Source: Thinopyrum elongatum (lineage: Eukaryota > Streptophyta > Magnoliopsida > Poales > Poaceae). From it: a stretch of DNA of 64,000 nt. The position numbers and the translations under genes are program-made. How positions within the stretch are numbered: position 1 is the first letter of the stretch; each line of letters begins with the position of its first letter. A model generated the notes under the pieces. The model was not told the origin of the DNA and made no database searches. It saw only the letters and a program-made list of their open reading frames with translations. The stretch is taken from positions 303,447,232-303,511,231 of the forward strand of contig CM022303.1 in assembly GCA_011799875.1 (NCBI GenBank), in the 5' to 3' direction. Positions 35,063-45,959 of this stretch are shown here, piece after piece.

Positions 35063-35683
35063 AGGCTCTTGCCACTCCTTATTCCGTTGTCCATGAAATC
35101 TTTAACCAAAACTTGAAAACTTCACAACACAAAACTCAACAGAAAACTCATAAGATCCGTTAGTATAATAAAATAAATCACCACTTTTGGTACTATTGTG
35201 AACTCATTCTTAATTTATATTTCTGTTATATCTACTGTATTACAACTTCTCCATGGTTCATACCCCCCGATACTACCCATAGATTCATCAAAATAAGCAA
35301 ACAACACATAGAAAACAGAATCTGTCAAAAACAGAACAATCTGTAGTAATCTGGAAATTTCGTATACTTATGTAACTCCAAAAATTCTGAAAAATTAGGA
35401 AAATTTAGGAAATTTGTATATAAATCTTGTGTAAAAAATTCAGATCAAAATCACGTTTATGTTATTTTTTAAATTTCTGGCAATGAGCACAAAAGTTTCT
35501 GTTTTTCAGCAAGATCAAATCAACTATCACCGTAGACCATCCCAAAGGTCTTGCTTGGCTCAAACACTAATTAGAACACCAAAACACAATTACTACAGAG
35601 GTAATAATGTGTATTCTCATAAAAACAGAAAATAAAAATATTGGGTTGTCTCCCAACAAGCGCTTTTCTTTAAAGCCTTTTAG

Positions 35684-36535
35684 CTAGGCATTGATAATTC
35701 TAATGATGCTCACATAAAAGACAAAAAATTTAAGCACAAAGAGAGCATCATATAGCATGTGAAAAACAAGTTTAAGTCTAACATACTTCCTATGCATAGG
35801 CATTTTATAAGCAAACAAATTATCAAGACAAGCAAAAACTAGCATATGCAAGGAAGAAGAAAGAAACAATAGCAATCTCAACATAATGAGAGGTAATTTA
35901 GTAACATGAAAATTTCTACAACCATATTTTCCTCTCTCATAATAATTACATGTAGGATCATAATCAAATTCAACAATATAAATATCACATAACATATTCT
36001 CTACATGATCCACAAGCATGCAAAGTTGACACTCTTCCAAAATAGTGGGATTAACATAGAATAAAGTCATTACTTCTCCAAGCCCACTTTTATCAAAAAT
36101 TTCATACGATTGATCAAACTCCAAAGTAATGGGATTATTATTTCCTAAAGTTGGCACTCTTCCAAACCCACTTTCAATATTATTGCAAACATTATTATCG
36201 TGAGGCTTAAATAAATTTTCAAGATCATAAGAAGAATCACCCCAATCATGATCATTGCAATAAGTAGTGGACATATCAAAATTAGCTTCCCCAAGCTTAG
36301 GGTTTTTCATATTATTAACACAATTGACATTAATAGAATTTATAATAACATCATGGCAATCATGCTTTTCATTCAAGGATCTTTCGTGAATCACTTCATA
36401 AATTTCATCACAATTTTTAGATTCACGAATTTCAAGCAAAACTTCATAAAGATAATCTAGTGCACTCAACTCACTAGTAATTGGTTCATCATAGTTGGAT
36501 CTTTTAAAGAGATTACCAAGTGGATGAGGATCCAT
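35684..36535 (-). CDS. Orphan W-family protein, 283 aa, two hydrophobic segments
   Basis: An intact frame of 283 codons starting at the ATG at 36535, about 250 bp downstream of the PBS, i.e. where gag normally begins. It is the element's only substantial ORF. Residues 1-190 are polar and acidic with many Cys, Asn and Asp. CNYYERG lies at 196-202, a hydrophobic stretch at about 214-236 (LPLIMLRLLLFLSSSLHMLV), MPMHRKYVRL at 245-254, and a second hydrophobic stretch at about 255-281. No gag, protease, RT or integrase motif is visible. The same motif order survives in the broken ORF at 4206-5134. Function is unknown: it could be a degenerate gag substitute, a membrane-associated protein, or a passenger ORF. 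Confidence 0.65.
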   Translation of the reverse strand: MDPHPLGNLFKRSNYDEPITSELSALDYLYEVLLEIRESKNCDEIYEVIHERSLNEKHDCHDVIINSINVNCVNNMKNPKLGEANFDMSTTYCNDHDWGDSSYDLENLFKPHDNNVCNNIESGFGRVPTLGNNNPITLEFDQSYEIFDKSGLGEVMTLFYVNPTILEECQLCMLVDHVENMLCDIYIVEFDYDPTCNYYERGKYGCRNFHVTKLPLIMLRLLLFLSSSLHMLVFACLDNLFAYKMPMHRKYVRLKLVFHMLYDALFVLKFFVFYVSIIRIINA

Positions 36536-36784
36536 AAACTTTTTGTTTCCTAATTTTCAATAAACACACAATTATACCAAGCGAACGAGCAAACAAACCA
36601 AGTAAGACATAAAGGCAAAAGAAAAGACGAACGAAAAGAAGGCGAATAAAAAGGCAAATATTTTTGTGTTTTTCTGAAAATGTTTTAGAAGTGGGGGAGA
36701 GGAAAACGAGAGGCAAATGGCAAATAATGTAATGCAAGAGATGAGAGTTTATGATGGGTACTTGGTAGGCTTGATGTAGAACTT

Positions 36785-36801
36785 TCCCGGGAACGGCGCC
36801 A
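36785..36801 (-). promoter_or_regulatory. Primer-binding site of nested W element (tRNA-Asp type)
   Basis: Minus strand TGGCGCCGTTCCCGGGA, 11 bp inside the 5' LTR. It is the same type as the S-element PBS at 14589-14607, which links the two families to one primer tRNA. Confidence 0.8.
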
Positions 36802-36812
36802 GAAATTCTTCC

Positions 36813-38391
36813 TGCTACTTCTTGAGCTTGCGTTGATTTTTCCCTTGAAGAGGAAAGGGTGATGGAGCAAAGTAGAGATAAGTATTTCCCTCAGTTAAGA
36901 ACCAAGGTGTCAATCTAGTAGGAGGCACAAGCAAGTCTCCAATCTATGCACCTGCACAAACTAACAAACACTTGCACTCAACGCGAAAAAGGGGTTGTCA
37001 ATCCCTTCATGGTCTCGAACAAGAGTGAGATCTAATAGAGATAGGTATAAAAGATAAATAAAAAGGCAAACTAAAGTAAATATAAATAAATTGCAGCAAG
37101 GTATTTTTGGTTTTTTGGTTTATAGATCTGAAAATTTATGATGGAAAATAGACCCGGGGGCCATAGGTTTCCCTAGAGGCTTCTCTCTTGAAGATAGCAT
37201 ACGGTGGGTAAACAAATTACTGTTGAGCAATTGATAGAAAAGCGCAAAGTTATGACGAAATCTATGGCAATGATCATGAATATAGGCATCATGTCCGTGA
37301 CAAGTAGACCGACTCCTGCCTTCATCTACTACTATTACTCCACACATCGACCGCTATCCAGCATGCATCTAGAGTATTAAGTTCATAAGAACGGAGTAAC
37401 GCCTTAAGTAAGATGACATGATGTAGAGGGATAAACTCAAGCAATATGATATAAACCCTATCTTTTTATCCTTGATGGCAACAATACAATACATGCCTCG
37501 CTACCCCTTCTGTCACTTGGTGAGGACACCGCAAGATTGAACCCAAAACTAAGCACCTCTCCCATTGCAAGAAAAACCAATCTAGTTGGCCAAACCAAAC
37601 CAATAGTTCGAAGAGAAATACAAAGATATCTTAATGATGCATAAAAGAGTTTAGAGAAGACTCAAATAATATTCATAGATAATCTGATCATAAATCCACA
37701 ATTCATCGAATCTCAACAAACGCACCGCAAAAAGTATTACATCGAATAGGTCACCAAGAACATCGAGGAGAACATTGTATTGAAGATCAAAGAGAGAGAA
37801 GAAGCCATCTAGCTACTAGCTATGGACCCGTAGGTCTGTGGTAAACTACTCACGCATCATCGGAAGGGTAACAAGGTTGATGTAGTGGCCCTCCGTGATC
37901 AAATCCCCCTCCGACAGATCGCCGGAAAAGGCCCCAAGATGGGATCTCACGGGAACAGAGGCTTGCGGCGGCGGAAAAGTATTTTGGTGGATGCCTCTGG
38001 TGTTGGGGGAATATTTGGGAATTTATAGTGCAAAGATTAGGGTTGGGGGACTCCTGAGGGGTCCACAAGCCAGGGGGCGCCCCCCTAGGGTGCGCCCTGA
38101 GGGCTTGTGGGCTCCTCGGGACTCCTTTGGCCCCCTCTCCAAGTCCCGTGGATGTCTTCTGGTCCAAGAAAAATCATCACGAAAGTTTTATTCCATTTGG
38201 ACTCCGTTTGATATTCCTTTTCTGTAAAACTCAAAAACAAGGGAAAAATAGAAACTTGCACTGGGCTCTCGGTTAATAGGTTAGTCCCAAAAATAATATA
38301 AAATAGCATATTAATGCATATAAAACATCCAAAACATATAGTATAATAGCATGGAACAATCGAAAATTATAGATACATGGAAGACGTATCA
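36813..38391 (-). mobile_element. 5' LTR of nested W element
   Basis: Partner of 31335-32901. Stem CCACAAGCC 38063-38071 / GGCTTGTGG 38102-38110. A CTATAAAT box on the minus strand (38021-38028) lies about 35 bp downstream of the stem in the transcription direction. Confidence 0.92.
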
Positions 38392-39416
38392 GCATGCCGA
38401 CGTTGATCATATCGACCTTGGAACCATTCTCGACGCGCATCATCACCTTGTCCTTAGCCAATCTTTGTTTATTCCGTAGCTCATGTTTCGAGTTACAAAT
38501 ATGAGCAACCGAACCAGTATCAAATACCCAGGCGCTACTACGAGCATTGGTAAGGAACACATCAATAACATGTATATCAAATATACCTTTGTTCACTTTG
38601 CCATCCTTCTTATCTACCAACTATTTGGGGCAGTTCCGCTTCCAGTGACCATTTCCCTTGCAGTAGAAGCACTCAGTTTCAGGCTTGGGTCTAGCTTTGG
38701 GCTTCTTCACGGGAGCGGCAACTTTCTTGCCATTCTTCTTGAAGTTCCCTTTCTTTCCCTTGCCCTTTTTCTTGAAACTAGTGGTCTTATTAACCATCAA
38801 CACTTGATGCTCCTTCTTGATTTCTACCTCCGCCGATTTCAGGATCGCGAAGAGCTCAGGAATCGTTTTCATCATCCCTTGCATATTATAGTTCATCACG
38901 AAGCCTTTGTAGCTTGGTGGCAGTGACTGAAGAACTCTGTCAATAACACTCTCAACTGGAAGATCAATTCCCAGCTGAGTCAAGTGGTTATGATACCCAG
39001 ACATTTTGAGTATGTGTTCACTGACATAACTATTCTCCTCCATCTTGCAGCTATAGAACTTGTTGGAGACTTCATATCACCCAGGTATTAGCTTGAAATA
39101 TCAACTTCAGCTCTTAGAACATCTCATATGCTCTGTGGCGTTCAAAATGTCTTTGAAGTCCCGGTTCTAAGCCGTAAAGCATGGCACACTGAACTATCGA
39201 GTAGTCACCAGTCCGCGTTTGCCAGGCGTTCACAATGTCTAGATTAGCGGGAATGGGTTCGTTACCTAGCGGTGCATCAAGGACATAATTCTTCTGTGCA
39301 GCAATGAGGATAATCCTTAAGTTACGGACCTAGTCTGTGTAGTTGCTACCATCATCTTTCAACTTAGCTTTCTCTAGGAATGCATTAAAATTCAAGGGAA
39401 CGGTAGCATGGGCCAT

Positions 39417-40688
39417 TGATCTACAACATATATATGCAAAACTATCAGGACTAAGTTCATGATAAATTAAGTTCAATTAATCAAATTACCAATGACCTCC
39501 CACTTAAATCAACATCCCTCAAGTTGTCTAAGTGATACATGATCCAAATCAACTAACCCATGTCCGATCATCACGTGAGATGGGGTCGTCATCAATGGTG
39601 AACATCTCTATGTTGATCATATCTACTATATGACTCACGTTCGACCTTTCGGTCTCCAGTGTTCCGAGACCATGTCTGTACATGCTAGGCTCGTCAAGTT
39701 TAACCCTAGTATTCTGCATGTGCAAAACTGGCTTACACCCGTTGTATGTGAACATAGAGACTATCACACCAAATCATCATGAGGTGCTTTAAAACGATGA
39801 ACTTTAGCAACGGTGCATACTCAGGGAGAAAACTTTTATCTTGAAATTAAGTGAAGGGATCATCTTATAATGCTACCATCGTTCTAAGCAAAATAAGATG
39901 CATAAAGGATAAACATCACATGCAATCAAAATATGTGACATGATATGGCCATCATCATCTTTGTGCTTTTGATCTCCATCTCCAAAGGATCGGCATGATC
40001 TCCATTGTCACCGGCATGACACCTTGATCTCCATCGTAGCGTTGGGGTCATCTCACCAACTATTGCTTCTACAACTATTGCTAACGCATAGCGATAAAGT
40101 AAAGCAATTACATGGCGCTTAATGATTGACACGCAGGTCATACAATAATCAAAGACAACCCTAAGGCTCCTGCCGGTTGTCGTACTCATCGACATGCAAG
40201 TCGTGAACTTATTACAAAACATGATCATCTCATACATCAACATATATCACATCATATCTTGACCATATCACATCACAACATGCCCTGCAAAAACAAGTTA
40301 GACGTCGTCTACTTTGTTGTTGCAAGTTTTACGTGGCTGCTACGGGCAACTAGCAAGAACCATTCTTACCTACGCAAAAACACAATGGTGATTATCAAGT
40401 TTGTTGTTTTAACCTTCTTCAAGGACCGGCCGTAGTCAAATTTGATTCAACTAAAGTAGGAGAAACAGACACCCGCCAACCACCTTTGTGCAAAACAAGT
40501 TGCATGTCAGTCGGTGGAAAGGTCTCATGTGCGTGGACATGTAAGGTTGGTCCGGGCCGCTTCATCCCACAATGCCACTGAATCAAAATAAGACGTTGGT
40601 GGCAAGCATTATGAACATCACCGCCCACAACTCCTTTGTGTTCTACTCGTGCATATCATCTATGCATAGACCTGGCTCATGATGCCAC
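39417..40688 (-). other. Leader of minus-strand BARE-like element with degenerate PBS
   Basis: A 1.27-kb untranslated leader between the 5' LTR and gag, parallel to 44728-45959 in the plus-strand copy. The PBS on the minus strand (40671-40687) reads TGGCATCATGAGCCAGG: an initiator-Met type site with one extra T that would weaken primer pairing. No gene is seen. Confidence 0.8.
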
Positions 40689-42436
40689 TGTTGGGGAACG
40701 TTGCATGGAAAACAAAAAAATTTCTACACACACGCAAGATCTATCCATGGAGATGCATAGCTACGAGAGGGGAGAGTATGTCTATGTACCCTCGTAGACC
40801 ATTAAGCGGAAGCGTTTATCAACGTGGTTGATGTAGTCGTACACCTTCACGATCCGCCCGATCAAGTACCGAACGCACGACACCTCCGCGTTCAGCACAC
40901 GTTCAGCTCGATGACGTCCTCGCCTCCTTGATCCAGCAAGTCAGGCGAGGTAGTGGATGAGTTCCGGCAGCACGAAGGCGTGGTGACGGTGGTGGTGCAA
41001 CTATCTCCATAGGGCTTCGCCGAGCACTACAAAAATTATGACCAAGGACGAACTAGAGGGAGAGGGGCACCGCACACAGCTTGGGGATCGTGGTGTGTGT
41101 TGCCCCTCTCCCTCCTCACATATATACATATGTGGGGGGAGGAGGGGAGGCAGCCTAGGGTGCCCCAAGGGGGCCGACGGCTAGCCCTAGGGCGCCTGCC
41201 CTAGGAGCCCCCCTTTCCTTCCTAGGGGGGTGGAGGAGAAGGCAGAAGGGGGGCCGCCGGCTCCTTGCCTTAGGCGTCCTCTTTCCTTCCCTATAGGGCC
41301 GGCGACCAGGGAGAGGGTGCGCCATCCCCTTGTGGGCTGGTGTGTTCCTCTCCTTGGCCCATTAGGCCCATATACTTCCTGTAGGTCTCCCGGAACCCCT
41401 TTCGGTAGCCCGATGAATACCCGGTACATTCCGAAACCTTTTCGGAGTCCAAATATTATCATCCTATATATCAATTTTTACCTCCGGACCATTCCAGAGC
41501 TCCTCATCATGTCCGTGATCTCATCCGGGACTCCGAACAACATTCAGTCACCAACTCACATAACTCATATAATAATATATTGTCAACAAACATTAAGCGT
41601 GCGGACCCTATGGGTTCGAGAATGATGTAGACATGACCGAGACGCCTCTCCGGTCAATAACCAATAGTGGGACCTGGATGCCCATATTCGTTCCTACATA
41701 TTCTACGAAGATCTTTATCGGTCGAACCTTTATGACAACATACGTAATTCCCTTTGTCTATCGATATGTTACTTGCCCGAGATTCGATCATCGGTATCTC
41801 CATACCTAGTTCAATATCGTTACCGGCAAGTCTCTTTACTCGTTCCGTAATACATCATCTTGCAACTAACTTCTTAGTCACTTTGCTTGCAAGCTTCTTG
41901 TGATGTGTATTACCGAGAGGGCCCAGAGATACCTCTCCGATACACGGAGTGACAAATCCCAATCTCGATTCACTCCAACTCAATAGACACCTTCGAAAAT
42001 ACCCATAGAGCATCTTTATGATCACCCAGTTACATTGTGACGTTTGATAGCACACAAGGTATTCCTCCGGTATCCGGGAGTTGCATGATCTCATGGTCGA
42101 AGGAATATGTATTTGACATTAAGAAAGCAGTAGCAATAAACTGAACGATCATATGCTAAGCTAACGGACGGGTCTTGTCCATCACATCATTCTCCTAATG
42201 ATGTGATCCCGTTATCAAGTGACAACTCATGTCTATGGTTAGGAAACCTTAACCATCTTTGATCAACGAGCTAGTCTAGTAGAGGCTTACTAGGGACACG
42301 GTATTTGTTTATGTATTCACACATGTATTTAAGTTTCCCGTCAATACAATTCTAGAATGAATAATAAACCTTTATCATGAATAAGGAAATATAATAATAA
42401 CAACTTTATTATTGCCTCTAGGGCATATTTCCATCA
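40689..42436 (-). mobile_element. 5' LTR of minus-strand BARE-like element
   Basis: 1,748 bp, partner of 26822-28536. Its start (minus strand, 42436) faces away from the plus-strand BARE-like 5' LTR beginning at 42970, 533 bp apart. Confidence 0.92.
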
Positions 42437-42969
42437 AAGATTACACGATACACATGTTAGGTAGCATTCAACATCAATTTTTTTGTTTTTATCATTTACC
42501 AACTCGAGGACGAGCAGGAATTAAGCTTGGGGATGTTGATATGTCTCCAACGTATCTATAATTTTTTTATTGTTTCATGCTATTATATTATCAATCTTGG
42601 ATACTTTACCTATTAACCCAGTGCCTATAGTGCCAGTTGTTGTTTTCTGCTTGTTTTTTGTTTTCCAGAAAATCAGTAACCATCGAAGTCCAAGCGCTAC
42701 AAAACTTTTTGATGATTTTTTTACCAGATGACAAACGAGGAGACGATAAGGCAATAGGGTGCGCCCTGTTACCTTGTGGGCCCATCATGGCTCCGTCTGA
42801 CCTAATTCCACTTCTATAAATTCTCAAATATTGGGAAACCCCCAGAGAGCCACCCAAAGCAATTTTTTTCGCCGCCGCAAGCTTCTGTTCTTCCGTGATC
42901 CCATCTGGAGGCCTTTTTCAGTACTCCACCGGAGGGGGAATCAATCACGGAGGGCTTCTACATCAATCT

Positions 42970-44727
42970 TGAAGGAAATATGCCCTAGAGGCAATAATAA
43001 AGTTGTAATTTTATAGTTCCTTATTCATGATAAAGGTTTATTATTCATGCTAGAATTGTATTGATCGGAAACCATAATACATGTGTGAATACATAAACAA
43101 ACACCGTGTCCCTAGTAAGCCTCTACTAGACTAGCTCGTTGATCAAAGATGGTTAAGGTTTCCTGACCATGGACATGAGTTGTCATTTTATAATGGGATC
43201 ACATCATTAGGAGAATGATGTGATGGACAAGACCCATCCGTTAGCTTAGCATAATGATCGTTCAGTTTTATTGCTATTGCTTTCTTCATGTCAAATACAT
43301 ATTCCTTCGACTATGAGATTATGCAACTCCCGGATACCGGAGGAATGCCTTGTGTGCTATCAAATGTCACAACGTAACTGGGTGATTATAAATATGCTCT
43401 ACAGGTATCTCCGAAGGTGTTTGTTGAGTTGGCATAGATCGAGATTAGGATTTGTCACTCTGAGTTTCGGAGAGGTATCTCCGGGCCCCCTTGGTAATAC
43501 ACATCATAAGTTTACAAGCAAACGACTAAGGAGTTGGTCACGAGGTGATGTATTACGGAACAAGTAAAGAGACTTGCCGGTAACGAGATTGAACTAGGTA
43601 TGAAGATACCGACGATCGAATCTCGGGCAAGTAACATACCGATGGACAAAGGGAATTACGTATGTTGTCATAACGGTTTGACCGATAAAGATCTTCATAG
43701 AATATGTAGGAGCCAATATGAGCATCCAGGTTCCGCTATTGGTTATTGACCGGAGAGGTGTCTCGGTCATGTCTACATAGTTCTCGAACCTGTAGGGTCC
43801 GCACGCTTAACGTTCGTTGACGATATAGTATTATATGCGTTATGTGATTTGGTGACCGAATGTTGTTCGGAGTCCCAGATGAGATCAAGGACATGACGAG
43901 GAGTCTCTAAATGGTCGAGAGGTAAAGATTGATATATAGGATTATGGTATTCGGCCACCGGAAGTGTTTCGGGGGTCACAAGGTACTTATCGGGTCACCG
44001 GAAGGGGTTCCGGGCACCCCCGGCAAAAGATATGGGCCTTATGGGCCAACAGGGGAAACACACCAGCCACAAGGGGCTGGTGCGCCCCCCATATGGGCCG
44101 GCCAAGGTGGAGAAGGAAAGGGGAATAAGGAAAGGAAAGAAAGGGAATAGAATTCTCCCTTCCTTCCTCCTCCCCCCTTTCCTTCCCCCTCCGACAAATA
44201 AGGCAGGGGGCGCGCCACTTGGGAGGACCCCAAGTAGGATTCGGCCTACTTGGGGCACCCTCCTGACTGCTCCCTCCTCCCCTCCACCTATATATATGTG
44301 GGAGGGGGGCGCCTAGCACACGCAGATAATTGTTTAGCCGTGTGCGGCGCCCCCCTCCACTGTTTACACCCCCTGTCATATTTTCGTAGTGCTTAGGCGA
44401 AGTCCTGCGGAGATCACTTCACCATCACCATCACCACACCGTTGTGCTGATGGAACTCATCTACTACCTCGACGTCTTGCTGGATCAAGAAGGCGAGGGA
44501 CGTCACCGAGCTGAACATATGCAGAACGCGGAGGTGCCGTGCGTTTGGTACTTGATCGGTTGGAGCGCGAAGAAGTTCGACTACATCAACCACGTTGTTA
44601 AACGCTTCCGCTTACGGTCTACGAGGGTACATAGACACACTCCCCCCCTCGTTGCTATGCATCTCCATGGATAGATCATTGCGTGTGCGTAGATTTTTTT
44701 TGTTTTTCCATGCAACGATTCCCAACA
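42970..44727 (+). mobile_element. 5' LTR of plus-strand BARE-like element
   Basis: Starts TGAAGGAAATATGCCC, ends GATTCCCAACA. A perfect 11-bp inverted repeat (CCCCAAGTAGG / CCTACTTGGGG, about 44229-44256) lies shortly before the TATA-like CTATATATATG (44288-44298). Confidence 0.95.
44288..44298 (+). promoter_or_regulatory. TATA-like box of BARE-like 5' LTR
   Basis: CTATATATATG sits 30 bp after a strong inverted repeat and in the downstream third of the LTR, as in known BARE-type LTRs. The 3' LTR has the same box at about 51283-51292. Confidence 0.55.
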
Positions 44728-44728
44728 G

Positions 44729-44741
44729 TGGCATCAGAGCC
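44729..44741 (+). promoter_or_regulatory. Primer-binding site (initiator tRNA-Met type)
   Basis: TGGCATCAGAGCC, 1 bp after the LTR. It differs at one position from the TGGTATCAGAGCC complement of initiator tRNA-Met used by most plant Copia elements. Confidence 0.85.
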
Positions 44742-45959
44742 AGGTCTATGCGTAGATGATATGCACGAGTAGAACACAAAGAGTTGTGGCTGGTGATAGT
44801 CATACTGCTTACCACCAACATCTTATTTTGATTCAGGGGTATTGTGGGATGAAGCGTCCCGGACCAACCTTACATGTCCACGTACATGAGACCGGTTCCA
44901 CCGACAGACATGCAACTAGTTTTGCATAAAGGTGGCTGGCGGGTGTCTGTTTCTCCTACTTTAGTTGAATCGAATTTGACTGCGGCCGGTCCTTGAAGAA
45001 GGTTAAAACAACAAACTTGATGAATCACCGTTGTGGTTTTTGCCGTAGCTAAGAACGGTTCTTGCTAGAAGCCCGTAGCAGCCACGTAAAACTTGCAACA
45101 ACAAAGTAGAGGACGTCTAACTTGTTTTTGCAGGGCATGTTGTGATATGATATGGTCAAGACATGATGTGATATACGTTGTTGTATGAGATGATCATGTT
45201 TTGTAAGTTATCGACAACTGGAAGGAGCCTTATGGTTGTCGCTTTATTGTATGAAATGCAAACACCATGTAATTGCTTTACTTTATCACTATGCGTTAGC
45301 GATAGTTGTAGAAGCAATAGTTGGCGAGACAACCATGACACAACGATGGAGATCAAGGTGTCGAGCTGGTGACAATGGAGATCATGATGATGCTTTGGAG
45401 ATAGAGATCAAAAGCACAAGATGATGGCCATATCATGTCACATATTTTGATTGCATGTGATGTTTATCCTTTATGCATCTTATTTTGCTTAGAACAGCGG
45501 TAGCATTATAAGATGATCCCTTCACTTAATTTCAAGATAAGAGTGTTCTCCCTGAGTATGCACCGTTGCTACAGTTCGTCGTGTTGAGACACCACGTGAT
45601 GATCAGGTGTGATAGACTCTACGTTCACATACAACGGGTGCAAGACAATTTTCACATGCGGAATACTTGGGTTAAACTTGACGAGCCTAGCATGTACAGA
45701 CATGGCCTCGGAACACTGGAGACCGAAAGGTCAAACGTGAATCATATAGTAGATATGATCAACATAGAGATGTTCACCATTGATGACAACCCCATCTCAC
45801 GTGATGATCGGACATGGGTTAGTTGATTTGGATCACGTATCTCTTAGATGACTTGAGGGATGTCTATTTAAGTGGGAGTTCTTAAGTAATTTGATTAATT
45901 GAACTTAATTTATCATGAACTTAGTCCTGATAGTATTTGCATATCTATGTTGTAGATCA
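44742..45959 (+). other. Leader of plus-strand BARE-like element
   Basis: 1.2 kb of untranslated leader, typical in length for BARE-like elements. It contains many short frames but nothing resembling a protein domain. It parallels 39417-40688 on the other strand. Confidence 0.8.

Larger units (their letters stand above)
32922..35683 (-). other. Noncoding internal region of nested W element
   Basis: About 2.8 kb without a credible gene. It includes a CT-rich tract at about 33683-33755 (purine-rich on the element's own strand, the counterpart of 16834-16945) and two PPT-like motifs at 34992-35006 and 35048-35062 (minus). Much of it aligns with 16023-17720 and 24838-25622. Confidence 0.75.
31335..38391 (-). 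mobile_element. W-family element nested in Copia pol, structurally complete
   Basis: 7,057 bp. LTRs are 36813-38391 (5', 1,579 bp) and 31335-32901 (3', 1,567 bp). Flanks GCGTG (31330-31334) and GCATG (38392-38396) are a TSD with one CpG-type transition. The order on the minus strand is 5' LTR, PBS (36785-36801), ORF (36535-35684), two internal PPT-like motifs, a long noncoding region, the PPT (from 32902) and the 3' LTR. LTRs differ at about 11-12 of 380 positions by eye (about 3%). No RT, integrase or protease is present. Confidence 0.9.
28720..39416 (-). pseudogene. Copia gag-pol of minus-strand BARE-like element, interrupted
   Basis: The likely start is the ATG at 39414-39416 (MAHATVP, matching MARATVP in the sister copy). 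Gag is frameshifted in its first third. A CCHC knuckle CFYCKGNGHWKRNC lies near 38625-38670, followed by an in-frame TAG (38618-38620). The protease motif DTGS is at about 38518. Then a W element (31335-38391) interrupts the gene with a GCGTG/GCATG target site. Integrase continues at 31334-30440 (SDHGGEY near 30710; Arg of the usual SDRGGEY has become His). RT follows (YVDD complement at 29387-29398). RNase H has lost an internal block of roughly 190 bp near 28770-28800. It is non-functional. Confidence 0.88.
26822..42436 (-). mobile_element. BARE/Angela-like Copia element with a nested W element
   Basis: LTRs are 26822-28536 (3', 1,715 bp) and 40689-42436 (5', 1,748 bp), each TGTTGGGGAACG...CCATCA on the plus strand. 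Flanks GAGAT (26817-26821) and AAGAT (42437-42441) form a TSD with one mismatch. Without the inner W element (31335-38391 plus one TSD copy) it is about 8.55 kb, the normal size for BARE-like elements. By eye the LTRs differ at about 16 of 350 positions (about 4.5%). Its coding region is heavily degraded. Confidence 0.9.

Noticed and set aside
44032..44316. Pro/Gly-rich frames in the BARE-like LTR
   Set aside because: LTR sequence; similar frames appear in several registers and both orientations with no codon signal.
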